From assembly GCA_905221605.1 (NCBI GenBank), contig CAJNDS010000310.1:62001-126000 (forward strand): a stretch of DNA of 64,000 bases, in the 5' to 3' direction. Positions 42,785 through 52,354 of this stretch are shown here, piece by piece. The notes beneath the pieces were generated by a model. It saw only the letters and a program-made list of their open reading frames with translations. It had not been told where the DNA came from and made no database searches. The position numbers were made by a program, and so were the translations under genes. Each line of letters opens with the position of its first letter. The first letter of the stretch is position 1. The DNA comes from Symbiodinium natans. Taxonomy: Eukaryota; Sar; Dinophyceae; Suessiales; Symbiodiniaceae.

Positions 42785-43211
42785 TCAATCCCGCAGAGCG
42801 TCCGCCCCCAGAAAACCCCACAGAGAATGCGCCCTCCTCAACACACTCAGCTGCGCACACGTCAGCCCAGACACCCATGAGGCCTTGCTCCAAGCGCAGC
42901 ATCTCCGCGCGCTGCGAACATAAGACCGCCAGTGCACGCGCATCCGGCTTGTAGGCTCTCTCCGCTGCAAATCGACCACGTTGCAGCGCATTGCGCCTGA
43001 TTCGAGCGGTGCAAAGAAAATGTTTCCTAGCGTTTGCCATTCTCGCAGCAGTCCAGACGCTCTGGTGCCACTCTGAGGCACGCCAGCTCAAGGCCAGGAG
43101 AACTCCAGAAAGGCACAGCGAGGGCCAATCTGCATTCAGCTGCTGATACATCACAAAGGAGACCTCAAAGAACCCACAGGCAATTTCGATGGGGATGCTA
43201 ACACTACCCAT
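42785..43211 (-). CDS. Tudor-like/helical-repeat gene, 3' exon
   Basis: The minus frame encodes WPSLCLSGVLLALSWRASEW, HQSVWTAARMANARKHFLCT, RGRFAAERAYKPDARALAVL and MLRLEQGLMGVWADVCAAEC. Regularly placed Trp with Ala/Arg/Leu-rich helices resembles Sfi1-type or other centrosomal helical repeats, but this is only a resemblance. The frame runs on into the fold-back element at 42766, which may have replaced or interrupted the original 3' end. Confidence 0.5.
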
Positions 43212-43477
43212 GATCTGGGCAACCGGCCGGCGAGGTCCACAAAGGCATCATGTGCTGCTCCGGCCTCGGCCTGTGCTTGCCAGGCAAGGAGGGCCGCTCG
43301 CAGAGCTCTCCTCGCAGCGGAGCTTGGCGGAGCTTGGCGGAGCTTGGCGGAGCTTGGCGGAGCTTGGCGGAGCTTGGCCATGCTCGGAGCTTGGATTGCT
43401 TTGTGAAATGCCCACAACAACCCGCCTGGAAGCCCACAGCCGAACTTCCTGTGGACGCCGTCGTAAAGCGTTGACAC
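43151..43477 (-). CDS. Tudor-like/helical-repeat gene, exon with decamer repeat
   Basis: The minus frame encodes VHRKFGCGLPGGLLWAFHKA, then AKLRQAPPSSAKLRQAPPSS produced by a 10-bp tandem repeat. ARRALRAALLAWQAQAEAGA and HDAFVDLAGRLPRSW follow. The LLAWQAQAEAG segment echoes the Trp-centred helices of the next exon. Because 10 is not a multiple of 3, the repeat is open in all frames, so the exon could begin after it. Confidence 0.48.
   Translation of the reverse strand: MSTLYDGVHRKFGCGLPGGLLWAFHKAIQAPSMAKLRQAPPSSAKLRQAPPSSAARRALRAALLAWQAQAEAGAAHDAFVDLAGRLPRSWVVLASPSKLPVGSLRSPL
43321..43378. repeat. Six tandem AGCTTGGCGG decamers
   Basis: Six near-perfect copies of the 10-bp unit AGCTTGGCGG lie inside or at the edge of a minus-strand exon. 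Three units encode ten residues, so any copy-number change other than a multiple of three would shift the frame. Confidence 0.97.
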
Positions 43478-43700
43478 ATGGAGACCCGAGAGGCGAGATC
43501 AATGCCGGAAGACGCACCTTAGCTGGGCTGTATCTCAACAGCCGGCAAAGGAACCCATGCGAAAGCTTCACAACGCAACTGCAGGACACTGCCCGGACTG
43601 CAACCAACGAGGCCAAGAATCTTCCCGACACGTTTGCCCACCGTCTGCCCAGCTCACTGTGCAGCACTCGCTAGCCTTCTGCAAGCAGGAAGCTGCGCAC

Positions 43701-43928
43701 TCAGCCGAAACTTGACGAACTCAGCATCTGTGCACCCACCTCATCGATGTGGTCGATGGTTGCTTCATAGTCAAACCCATCTTCAGCCCAAGGGGCAAAC
43801 ACCACATCACCTGGCAGCTGCATAGCATTTTCTTGCTGTTCAGGAGTCGGGACACCATGCGGAGATTGGCTCCGAGAAGTAGTGCCCGACAACCTTGAAA
43901 CGTTGTTGCCGGCATTAGGCCTCAACAA
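43701..43928 (-). CDS. Exon with Tudor-like (DUF4537-type) segment
   Basis: The minus frame encodes a Ser/Gln-rich linker (RLSGTTSRSQSPHGVPTPEQ) followed by LPGDVVFAPWAEDGFDYEAT and IDHIDEVGAQM. A GDxVxAPWxxDGxxYxAxI pattern resembles small Tudor-like beta-barrel domains (DUF4537 type) that can bind modified peptides or nucleic acid; only the first strands are visible. It probably belongs with the Trp-rich helical exons downstream at 42.8-43.5 kb. Confidence 0.5.
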   Translation of the reverse strand: MLRPNAGNNVSRLSGTTSRSQSPHGVPTPEQQENAMQLPGDVVFAPWAEDGFDYEATIDHIDEVGAQMLSSSSFG

Positions 43929-44118
43929 TCTAGGACCACTTCAAAAGCCTTGAAAGAGTGACACTGTGACGACAGCCATGCCACCCCATGATTTGCCAGG
44001 GTTTTGATTGATTTTGGACGGTCCAAGACCTGGAAACGTTTGAGACACCATGTGACTGGCGATGTTTTCAATTTCATACGTTCCAGGAGTGGAGAGCGGG
44101 GCTCGATGTCTTTCTCGT

Positions 44119-44202
44119 ACAGCAGCAGCAGCAGCGGCAGCAGCAGTTGCAGTTGCAGCAGCAGCAGCAGCAGCAGCAGTTGCAGTTGCAGCAGCAGCAG
44201 TT

Positions 44203-44294
<92 letters not shown>

Positions 44295-44395
44295 TTCTTT
44301 TGCAGTTGCAGTTGCAGTTGCAGTTGTAATCGTCGTCGTCGTCGTCGTAGAAGTAGTAATAAAGTGGCAGAAGAAGCAGCGCAGCGGCAGCAGTA
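44119..44395. repeat. (CAG)n tract with TTGCAG and CGT variants
   Basis: A long CAG/GCA triplet tract, with TTGCAG interruptions, is followed by GTCGTC triplets and GTAGAAGTA. On the minus strand it reads (CTG)n. It lies between coding-like minus-strand exons and so is probably intronic. Poly-Gln, poly-Ala, poly-Ser and poly-Leu frames are artefacts. Confidence 0.95.
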
Positions 44396-44493
44396 GAGTA
44401 GTAGGAAAAAGCAGTCGTCGTCGTCATTGTTGTAGTCGTAGTGGTGGTGGTGGCGGCGGTAGCGAAAAACCTGTTTAGCGTTCTGCCTTGTCA

Positions 44494-44910
44494 TCAAGCT
44501 GGGAAGGTTCCATGATACATGTCGGCACGATACCGGGTGAACGGCGCGTCAATTTCGCGTGAATGGCGCGGGGATGGCGTGGGAGGATTTTCGTTTGGAT
44601 TGTAGTACAACTTTAATACTGGTGTTTCCGTGGGTCGGGAGGACAGGGGCGCGATAGCGCGTGAACGCAACTTGCGAGATGAACCCCGACGAAGAAGGAA
44701 GTTCAGTTTCGTGCAATAGCCAACCCCAATGAACCTCTCGACATGCTCAAAGGAGCGCATCGTGCGGGTTGGCTCGGTGCCTTTCACATGCGCTCCATGT
44801 CCAAGAATGTTCACATCCTGCCTTTTTGCAACGCTCGTTCTTCGGTCCCGGGAGCTGGAGAAAGTGGCAATGGACTCCGAAGTAAGAGGAGACCCTCCGC
44901 CTGGAAGCAC
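44494..44910 (-). CDS. Possible upstream exon of the Tudor-like gene
   Basis: The minus frame from about 44910 encodes LPGGGSPLTSESIATFSSSR, KRQDVNILGHGAHVKGTEPT and RTMRSFEHVERFIG, a polar, loop-like segment. The remainder toward 44494 is Arg/Pro-rich and less certain. Placed upstream of the Tudor-like exon across the (CAG)n intron. Confidence 0.38.
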   Translation of the reverse strand: MLPGGGSPLTSESIATFSSSRDRRTSVAKRQDVNILGHGAHVKGTEPTRTMRSFEHVERFIGVGYCTKLNFLLRRGSSRKLRSRAIAPLSSRPTETPVLKLYYNPNENPPTPSPRHSREIDAPFTRYRADMYHGTFPA

Positions 44911-45006
44911 GGCAGCCGATACATTTGCAAAGAGAAGATTCGCAGTTCACAAAGCAGACACAGGGTGCATGCTGCATATGCACACGGCTTGCGACATTGT
45001 CAGGTG

Positions 45007-45195
45007 TCAGGAGGCGAGTTCATGATTTGATCTGCTATGCTTCTGGCAAGCAGCATTGCTCGCAGCCGCTTGCAGTATGGGCGAAGAGGAGCTTCCCGAC
45101 AGCCGGAAGCAGCGCAGCGCATCCTCGAAGCGTTGTGCGCGCAGGGCCCGGAAACCTCTCAGAGAGCACAGTGTGTGCATGCGTTTGCAACGCAC
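45007..45195 (-). CDS. TPR-like exon
   Basis: The minus frame encodes LRGFRALRAQRFEDALRCFR followed by SSSSPILQAAASNAACQKHS. FEDALRCF with flanking helices resembles a tetratricopeptide-type repeat half, but a single unit cannot establish the family. Overlapping frames on both strands are longer but of poorer composition. Confidence 0.35.
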   Translation of the reverse strand: MRCKRMHTLCSLRGFRALRAQRFEDALRCFRLSGSSSSPILQAAASNAACQKHSRSNHELAS

Positions 45196-45949
45196 ATGTC
45201 ATCGTCTCACGTAAGATGCCAGTGCGCAAAGAGCGCCATGGGGGGCCTTCCGCCAGCACGGCAGAGCCAGGCCGGGCACTCGAGAAACGCCGCTGGCCTG
45301 GCTCCCACTGTTCGAGGGAGAAACCCGCGCCGAAACTTGAGGAAAAAATGCAAAAGCGCAGCGATGCACAGTGTTTGCAGCTGGCGTGCTTGTGAAGTCG
45401 CGGAGGGGGGTCCCATGCATTGACGAAAAAAATCTTGGGGTTTGTGCGCATTGTCGAGGGGAGGGGAGCTGATGACGCACAGAATCCAAACGCCCGAGTT
45501 ACTTTACCTCCCTAACTTCTGCGATGGAGTTTGGTTGGGGGAAGCAAGAAACAACAGCAACAGGCAACAAGAAAAAGCAAACTCACAAACAACAAATGAA
45601 CCAACCAACACCTTGAAGCGACAAGCAAACCCCAACAGCCACTACAACAACCACAACCCATAGACTATGATGCAAAATGAAACGCACTATAGGGTCTGAA
45701 TGTGGCTGGTGGTTTCGATGTGTCTATGTTTCTTGGTTTGGGCTCGTGTTGTGCCCAGTGAATGTTCACCTTCTCGAAAGTCTGCTCTGTGAAAGGATGG
45801 CCAACGCACGCGCACGCACACCAGTTTGGGCTAGAGCCTACCGATTGCTGGATTTCGAGCCTTGCACCGAAGCTTGCACGAGGCACCGCATGGCGCACAC
45901 GGCCGGGATGCATGTGCACACACACACACATAAGGCTCTCAAGGCTTTG

Positions 45950-47000
45950 TCAGGGTTGCTTCTCATCCCACAATCCACTACACTCGTCAGCATACGTTTC
46001 TTCAACCACTTGTCGCTGGTCCACGACGGAGTCCAGTGCTTGAGGCAAGGCAAGGGCGCACCAGACGGATTGGAATGAAGTCATGCTCACCGGCTTTTCA
46101 GCTGAGATCCAGGCATGCAGCAAGCTCCCATGGATGAGGAGGCCAGAAAGCCTTGCACTTACATAGGCTTCGTGCACACTAGCTGCAACATGGCGAGTGT
46201 GCCCTCTTTATACAGACTAGTCAGCAGCTGAGCGGCAGAGCTCCGAGTCTCTTCCAAGAGCTGCAAGGCATCCCTCGCCTCATACTCTCTGCATACTTTG
46301 GAAGCCATTATGGGTCGACTAATTACGATCAACCTCGACTTCATGAGTGGTGCAACTTTGCTGGTCTCTTTCAAGGGGGCGCTGTGATGCTTCAGGAGCC
46401 CTTACAATGGAATACCACAGGGTGCCAAACCTCCAACGGTTCATCAGCAATCTCTGCCCTGCGCTTCAGCAATCCCTTTCCAAAATGAGGCTTCGGACAG
46501 CTCTGGGCAGGTAGGCTTAACATCCTCGCTATTCAACTGTTGTTAACTTGTCTCGGGGAAGCGATCTGTGATCCAACAACAGCCCGGCAGCAGCGGGATG
46601 CTCGGCTGCCGGCAAGTCTGACATCTACATCGATCTACTACGCGTTGTGAAACACTCGGGTCGTAGCAGCATACACGTGGCTGCCCGACCGGCGGCACAT
46701 CAGCCACTTTCGGCCAGCATTCGGCAGTGACCATTCGCTAGCTTCACTGCACCTTCTTGTCTGCCATGGCCCCTCCAAAGTTCGGAATCTGCAAGTGCCT
46801 GCTCAGAGAAGCCCCCCAGAAAAATGCAAAAATCTTAACAGCCATGGCAGCCGCAAAAAAGAAACTCTGTGTGTGTGTGCGCGTGCGCGCCACCCTCCCA
46901 CCTCTATCCCCGCGCCTTCTCAGCAACTCCAGGGCCTTGTCCACGAGCATGGGCCGTGTCGAAGCGAAGTCACGGAAGGCATCGAAGGACAAGTCCTTAA
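45950..47000 (-). CDS. Unassigned gene, several exons
   Basis: Minus-strand pieces with coding composition are: about 46905-46992, FDAFRDFASTRPMLVDKALE then LLRRRGDRGG; about 46745-46800, LSRHLQIPNFGGAMADKKVQ; about 46620-46734, MVTAECWPKVADVPPVGQPR; about 46160-46310, ASKVCREYEARDALQLLEET then RSSAAQLLTSLYKEGTLAML; and about 45955-46050, ALDSVVDQRQVVEETYADEC. They are helical and acidic. They may belong to one gene with the TPR-like exon at 45.1 kb. No family recognised. Confidence 0.42.
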
Positions 47001-47019
47001 TACTTTTCTTACTTTCTTT

Positions 47020-47600
47020 GTAGTACCTTCTTAGTACTTAGCAAGATGTAGCATGCACTCTTGAATGTAATTAGAGTGGCTTGAGTGCTGCATGCTTCTG
47101 TTCATTGAGCATATAGCATATGCTTGCATATGCTTCTGTCAGGGGCTTGGCTCCCCTCGTTTGATGTGTTCGCTGTGTTCGCCCAGCTAGGACCATCCAC
47201 GCCGTGTCTAATTAGCCGCAGAATGCCTGGCCACCTCTCAGATCCACCCAATTCCACCCACATCCAGTAGTTTGTGCTTCTTTGCTTGATCTCGGCTCCG
47301 AGATACAGACCACAACGCCCAACTCGCAGCAGACCACCCATGTTACATCACAGTAGGCCTTCCCGCATAAGGCAAAATTGGGACGAGTTTCTGAAAGTGG
47401 TGCACCTGGTGCACGCCTCCCCAGCTCTCCTGATTACACTCTATTCGGCCTGGCAAGATCGTCGAAACCCTCGGCACCAGATTAGTGGAACGAGGGTGCG
47501 AGCATCATCGGCCTTCCACGGCTCTGAGAGCATAGTTCGGCTAACCCTTACCAACCCCAAACTAGGCCATTCAGTCACGTTCCATAGTCATCACTCACCC
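47020..47600. other. Presumed spacer between genes
   Basis: Contains repeated GCATATGCTT words (about 47110-47135) and TAGTACTT repeats (about 47020-47040). A minus frame at 47102-47341 and a plus frame at 47274-47786 are open but lack convincing composition. Probably the 3' side of the acyltransferase gene and 5' side of the next gene. Confidence 0.35.
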
Positions 47601-47948
47601 ATTCCACTCGCAGTTCCATGTCCAAGGAGCCTGTGGCACGGGCTCACCATCGAGCAACTGTGCCACAAAGCTGGCGGCTGCTCTTCCCGAGCCTTCCATG
47701 TCCTGATGGAAAGACAAAACATAGGCCAACTGCAGCCGACAGCAGGCGCAGAAGGGAGACAACTCAAACCTATGGCGTGGACTTAGCGGACATGGAGTGG
47801 ATGTGGAGAGTGTGTGGAGAGCCAGGCAGCTGGCTTGCAGCCTCGTGGCAGCAACAAGGAACGCGAGCTGCAAGCGGCTGGACTCGGAGCCATGGCCAGA
47901 AAGCAACGCCGCCACCTCAAGCTGCACACACAATGATTTTGGGGCTAC

Positions 47949-48700
47949 TGTTGAAGCATTTGCGCCAGTCTGTTGCCTGAATGAAATCCCGGTACTCGAC
48001 AGCTCCGCTTCTGTCCTGACAAACAAGGGCTCTTCTTGACCATAGCAGCGGGTACGACCACTGAATGAAGCCAATAAGCCTGGTCGAAATACGCGAAAAG
48101 CGCCGCCTCGAGACACAACTTGACAGCATCTGAGCGTTGAAGTGCTGGTAGCCTAGTTCGCTTCCTTTGCCTTCAGATCCCTCCTATACCAGGCTTCAGT
48201 CACAAAACGGGGGCGCCTCCTGGCGAAGGCGCCCTTCAACACCCAGACCAGAGCCCAGACCAGAGAGCGCAAGGCAAATCTCCTCGTACGTGAGGGCCCC
48301 AGTGTCGCTCCTCAGAGATCACAACAAACTTCACAACAAAGTCACCGGATGTCACCCGCAAATGTCTCTTTACTTCTGTCGCTGCTCAAGTCGATTTTTG
48401 CAAGCACGATCAGGCCCATATTCTCAGAAGCATCGCCCGACGCCGAGAATCGCATCGTGCCTCTCAAAGGATCGGAGCACTGCCTTCAAGTCGTCTGCGC
48501 TGCAATCGTAGCAACGCTTTAAGCGTGCCACCTTCGGAGGCTCGGGATTTTCTGGCGCATGGCAGACTCATTGCGAAAAGACATGGACAAGCTCATGGCA
48601 CCTCGAAGTCACTGCCAACATGTGCTCGCGAGCCAAAGGCAAAGAAAGCATCCTCGTAACTCTGCTCTGTGCATGGCACATCAAGATGTGCAGCCATGAC
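47949..48700 (-). CDS. LPCAT-like acyltransferase, C-terminal exons with EF-hands
   Basis: Exon 48700-48602 (acceptor CCAAG|GTC) encodes VMAAHLDVPCTEQSYEDAFF, the block after the acyltransferase core in LPCAT1/2-type enzymes. Exon 48531-48452 encodes VARLKRCYDCSADDLKAVLR then SFERHD. A GA-type donor (GATGC|GATTC) and the acceptor CTGAG|GAGC join it to exon 48310-48261, completing a canonical EF-hand loop, DASDTGALTYEE, with Asp-1 and Glu-12. A further EF-hand half, DRSGAVEYRDFIQATDWRKC, lies at 48015 to about 47949. EF-hands suggest Ca2+-linked regulation, as in animal LPCATs. The true 3' end was not found. Confidence 0.88.
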
Positions 48701-48793
48701 CTTGGGTAGAGGGCATACAGAGCTGGCATACAGACCAAACACCATTGGCTGAGCCTGACAGTCTGAGTAAACTTTTTGTCACGACCAGGACAC

Positions 48794-49647
48794 TCTCCTC
48801 ACGTTGTTCGCAAAGAGCCTGTCATTCCAGCACAAAGCCATCCAAATAGCAACGCGGCCCAAACCCGGTCAAGAAGATCCAGGGCACCTGTCATCCGCCG
48901 ATTCTTCTGGCGAAGGTGCCTCAGACGAGTTTACGCAAGCACACACGCACACTCGCAACGCAGCCGCGGCATCATTTTGCGGTGCAAGGGAGCACTACCG
49001 ACGTTCAAAACGCTGAGTCAGTCGAGTCGCATACGTGTCCAGGATGTCGATCTGGCACTCGTTCTTGAATTGAAGCAATGTCCGCAGCAAAGCGATTCCC
49101 AAAGCGTGATTCTGTCCGCAGCCAGCGGGGTTGTAATGCCTGGGGCACATGTCCAACAGCACGTGGCAGGATGTGACTGACAACTGCTTTAATGCCACTC
49201 ACTATAGCTTCCGAGTCGGGTGCTAGAATTGCTAGAAAGGATGAATGAACCCTATGTTGACTGCCGCAATGGTCTGTATCTGCCCACTCCCGGAGCCCCG
49301 GGCAATGTCAGTATCTTCTTCGAAACGACAATCCAAGAAACATCTGCTTGCACGACTACCAGCTGCCCTCCAAGCAGTCGACAAACTAGTTGCCCCCGAG
49401 TCCTCAATTATTCCTGGCTTTCGTGATGGAGATGGATCGGGACAGGAGAGTGGCGAGATTCTGTGACACCAGGTGCTGCCACCTATTGGCAGCCGCCAAG
49501 CCATGGATGCAAGAAATGAATTAGCACATTTAGGATTGCCCTGCCTCCATGGATATCGAAGGCAGACAGGAACCACAGGCTTTCCCGGAGAAAATGCACC
49601 CACGTTGAACTGGGTAAGCGCGAAGCCATTTGTGATGACACCCTCCG
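48794..49647 (-). CDS. LPCAT-like acyltransferase, core exons (FPEG side)
   Basis: Exon 49647-49545 encodes EGVITNGFALTQFNVGAFSP then GKPVVPVCLRYPW, matching the family block FPEGTxTNGxxLxxFKxGAFxPGxPVxPVxLRYP. Donor GGAG|GCAGGG (GC-type) joins acceptor CCCAG|GCATT at 49139; exon 49139-49031 encodes HYNPAGCGQNHALGIALLRT then LLQFKNECQIDILDTY. Donor TAT|GCGACT joins exon 48919-48888, APSPEESADD. Exon 48818-48794 encodes LFANNVRR. All joins keep frame and reproduce the LPCAT order LPVYxPSxEExxDxxLFANNVRRVMA. The enzyme reacylates lysophospholipids with acyl-CoA at a membrane. Confidence 0.93.
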
Positions 49648-49689
49648 CTGCACATGCTGCACAAAATGCCGACGGACTGCAAGTACGCA

Positions 49690-50824
49690 TCGCTATCGAT
49701 CTCTCTCTCTCTCTCCCACTCTTTCTTTGGGGCATAAAGGGCACAGGCCCACCGCGCCGTTCGCGCACGCGGTCTCTCGCTCTCTCTCGATCTTTCCTCC
49801 TTTCTATTTCTTACGCTTATTCATTCATGTCTTTCGTGGGGCGAGGGGAAGTGCCCGGGCGTCTTCGCCCCCCCCTTTTCCGGTGTCTTAGTTGTGAAAC
49901 TCGGTGGGGGGTGCGGGGCCAGCCTGTGTTTTGCCTCTCGCTCTTTCTATCTTTCTCTCGCTCTCCTTCTACCCACCGGACAGGACTCCCGGTTCGGTCC
50001 CCTGGTTCTCTCTCGTCTCGTGCCTTCTTCTTCTCCTCACTTGAGGAATCCGACGGGCCCCGGCCGCACTGGCGAAGCTATTCTTTGTGCGCAGGAGTTC
50101 TTGACTCGATGGTTCGTCTGGGCTTCTAGCATCATCCCCACGAATGGGCCGGCCACACAAACTCTTCCAGCCCCCGCGCGAAAGGTCGGCCTTCGGGGCG
50201 TGCCCATGTGCGAAATTTTGCTGCTTGGATTCTGCCCGGTTCTTCCTTCTTCATTCTCCCATCTTCAATATTCCGGCAAAGACGCAGCACGGCCCACATG
50301 CGGGCTGCCCCCAGGCGCTCTTGGTACGAGTCTCAGTTGGGCGACACGGAGTGTACTGTTCCCTCCTCGGCTTGAGGCGGTACCCCGGGGGTTGCATCCA
50401 CAGGGCTTAGGGCGGTTAGGGCGGGGGACTGTGGTGACCAACTTCGGCTTTCAGTGTGCTGGGTGGAGCCTCTTTGGACCGGTGATGTTCTGCCAAGGTA
50501 GCGTAAGACCCCAAAAAAGGGGTCCCTCTCTCTCTTCTTGCTTTTTCTCCTTCTCCTTATCTTTTTTTCTTATCTATGTTTTTCGAATTATCATATTTCC
50601 TTTTTCTTCTTTTGATTCTTCTTATCCTTATCCTTCGCCTTCTTCTTATTCTGCTTCTTCTTCTTATTATTATTTTTATTCTTCTTCTTCTGCGTACTCT
50701 TCTTCTTCTCCTCCTTCGTTTTCTTATTCTTCTTCTTCTTCTTCTTCTTCTTCTTCTTCTTCTTCTTCTTCTTCTTCTTCTTCTTCTTCTTCTTCTTCTT
50801 CTTCTTCTTCTTCTTCTTCTTCTT

Positions 50825-50855
<31 letters not shown>

Positions 50856-51250
50856 TGCTTCTTCTTCTTCTTTTGCTTCTTCTTATTCTACTTATTCTTC
50901 TTTTGTGGGGTCGCAGGTCTCTCTTCTTATTCTTCTTCTTATTATTATTCTTCGTCTTCTTCTTCTTCTGCCTCTTATTCTTCTTCCTTCTTCTTCTTCT
51001 TCGTCTTCTTCTTCGTCTTCTTCTTCTTCTTCCTCTTCTTCCTCTTCTTCCTCTTCTTCCTCTTCTTCCTCTTCTTCCTCTTCTTCCTCTTCTTGCTCTT
51101 CTTGCTCTTCTTGCTCTTCTCCCTCTTCTTGCTCTTCTCCCTCTTCTTCTTCTTCTTCTGCTTCTTCTTGCTCCACACAGCGGAAAGGGTAGGCCACTCT
51201 GTCACCTATGTGCGGCTTTTTCAGGGGAGTTGAACTCTAGGCGGAAGCTG
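49690..51250. repeat. Pyrimidine-rich intron with (TTC)n
   Basis: A 1.6-kb stretch between two acyltransferase exons is dominated by CTCTCT, TTTCTTC and long TTC/CTT triplets (densest 50570-51180, including TTCTTCCTC and TTCTTGCTC variants). On the coding strand it reads (GAA)n/(GAG)n. Poly-Ser and poly-Leu plus-strand frames of up to 430 codons here are artefacts. About 49790-50560 is less repetitive and has no supported gene. Confidence 0.88.
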
Positions 51251-51291
51251 CATGACTGTCGCATCATATTCGCATCCTTCTCCGTCCTGAG

Positions 51292-52228
51292 GGAAGATCA
51301 TCATTGGCGGCCCGAGCCAGGACTCGCCAGTCCTGCTCTGAATAGCCTCCTTGCAGCTGCGCCTCCAAGCAAGATGCAATCGCAGCGCAAGTATGGCCCA
51401 CTGTTTGATACTGTTTGCCGGCTTTCCAGCAACCTACACTGCAAAGATGTTACAATGCCTGCTGTCCGGGTTGCTGCGGTCGACAAGGATGGCCTGGCCT
51501 CCGATCGCCAAACTCCTCACTCCAGAGGCTTTGAAATCGGATCCAATAACACAACTAAACTAAACCATGCAAGGTGCAGCTTTTCCGATGGCAGTACTTA
51601 CTTTGCATGTCGGTGCACGTTGGAAACCGGCACTGCTAACTGATTTCCGTCACTTGCCCCGCTTGCCCCGCTTGCCCCGCTTGCCCCACCTGCCGTTCGC
51701 ATCCTTTTTCTTCCGGGCTAGGTCGCGGATTTAGGGTTGCAAGCTTCTGCCTAACTGAGCACGACTAGGGTTGCACCAAGTCGCCTCATCACGGGAATCT
51801 GTAGCAGGCCAGTCATGCCCACACCGCTAGGAACCGGAGGAAATGCCACGCCAATGAGCAAGGAGTCCAAAGCCTCAGCCATGGCCGTCCCTTTGAAACC
51901 TGTGCAGAGTTGCAAGTTCCAGCTGCCATCAACGATTTCAACACAACTTGCAGCTCAGGTCACTGTCATGTGAGGCCTCGCAAGTTCAGTGAGCCAGGTG
52001 CTCATGCATCTGTTGACTGTGTGACGGCACTGTTTGCGGCTTCATCCTATTGTGCCAATCGAAAACATGCCAGGGCGAAGGGGTTTCAGCTACAAGTACC
52101 AGTCCAAGAACATCCCGCATGGCTACTCGGCACTGTCTCCGCAGCGTTCAACGCTTCACCGCCAATGAACGAACATCAATATAAGTCTCGGACGCTACCA
52201 CCAGAATTTTCGCAGGGACCGAGGCTTC
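51292..52228 (-). CDS. LPCAT-like acyltransferase, core exons (HX4D side)
   Basis: Exon 52228-52171 (acceptor TTGCAG|GAA) encodes EASVPAKILVVASETYIDV, aligned with the family block xAPxxVVAPHxSxxD. Donor GATGTTC|GTTC joins exon 51890-51775, TAMAEALDSLLIGVAFPPVP then GMTGLLQIPVMRRLG. An exon at about 51515-51459 encodes AIGGQAILVDRSNPDS. Donor GC (AGCAG|GCATT) and acceptor TGGAG|GCGC join exon 51362 to about 51292, RSCKEAIQSRTGESWLGPPM then MIFP, giving NPDSRRSCKEAI as in family members (VDRxDPDSRxxxxEEI). Oddity: the catalytic His of HX4D is Ser (TCC codon) here. The IFP|EG junction is not exactly resolved. Confidence 0.92.
51653..51692. repeat. CTTGCCCCG nonamer repeat
   Basis: Four to five tandem CTTGCCCCG/CTTGCCCCA units lie in an intron of the acyltransferase gene. 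The same word family recurs at 62.3-62.7 kb. Confidence 0.93.
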
Positions 52229-52354
52229 CTGCAAATAAGACAATATGGCTAGCGCAACCGCGCAAGATCTTACGTTTAGCCGCCACATGCAGACCGCCAG
52301 ATCATGCCAAAATGAGGCAACAAATCTGAGCCAAGCCTTGCGAAAGTCCCTGAC

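Noticed and set aside
43922-44497. Poly-Leu, poly-Gln, poly-Ala and poly-Cys frames
   Set aside because: All are readings of one CAG/CTG triplet tract.
49894-51643. Plus-strand frames of 432 and 355 codons
   Set aside because: Translation of the (TTC)n tract inside an acyltransferase intron on the opposite strand; composition is almost only Ser or Leu.
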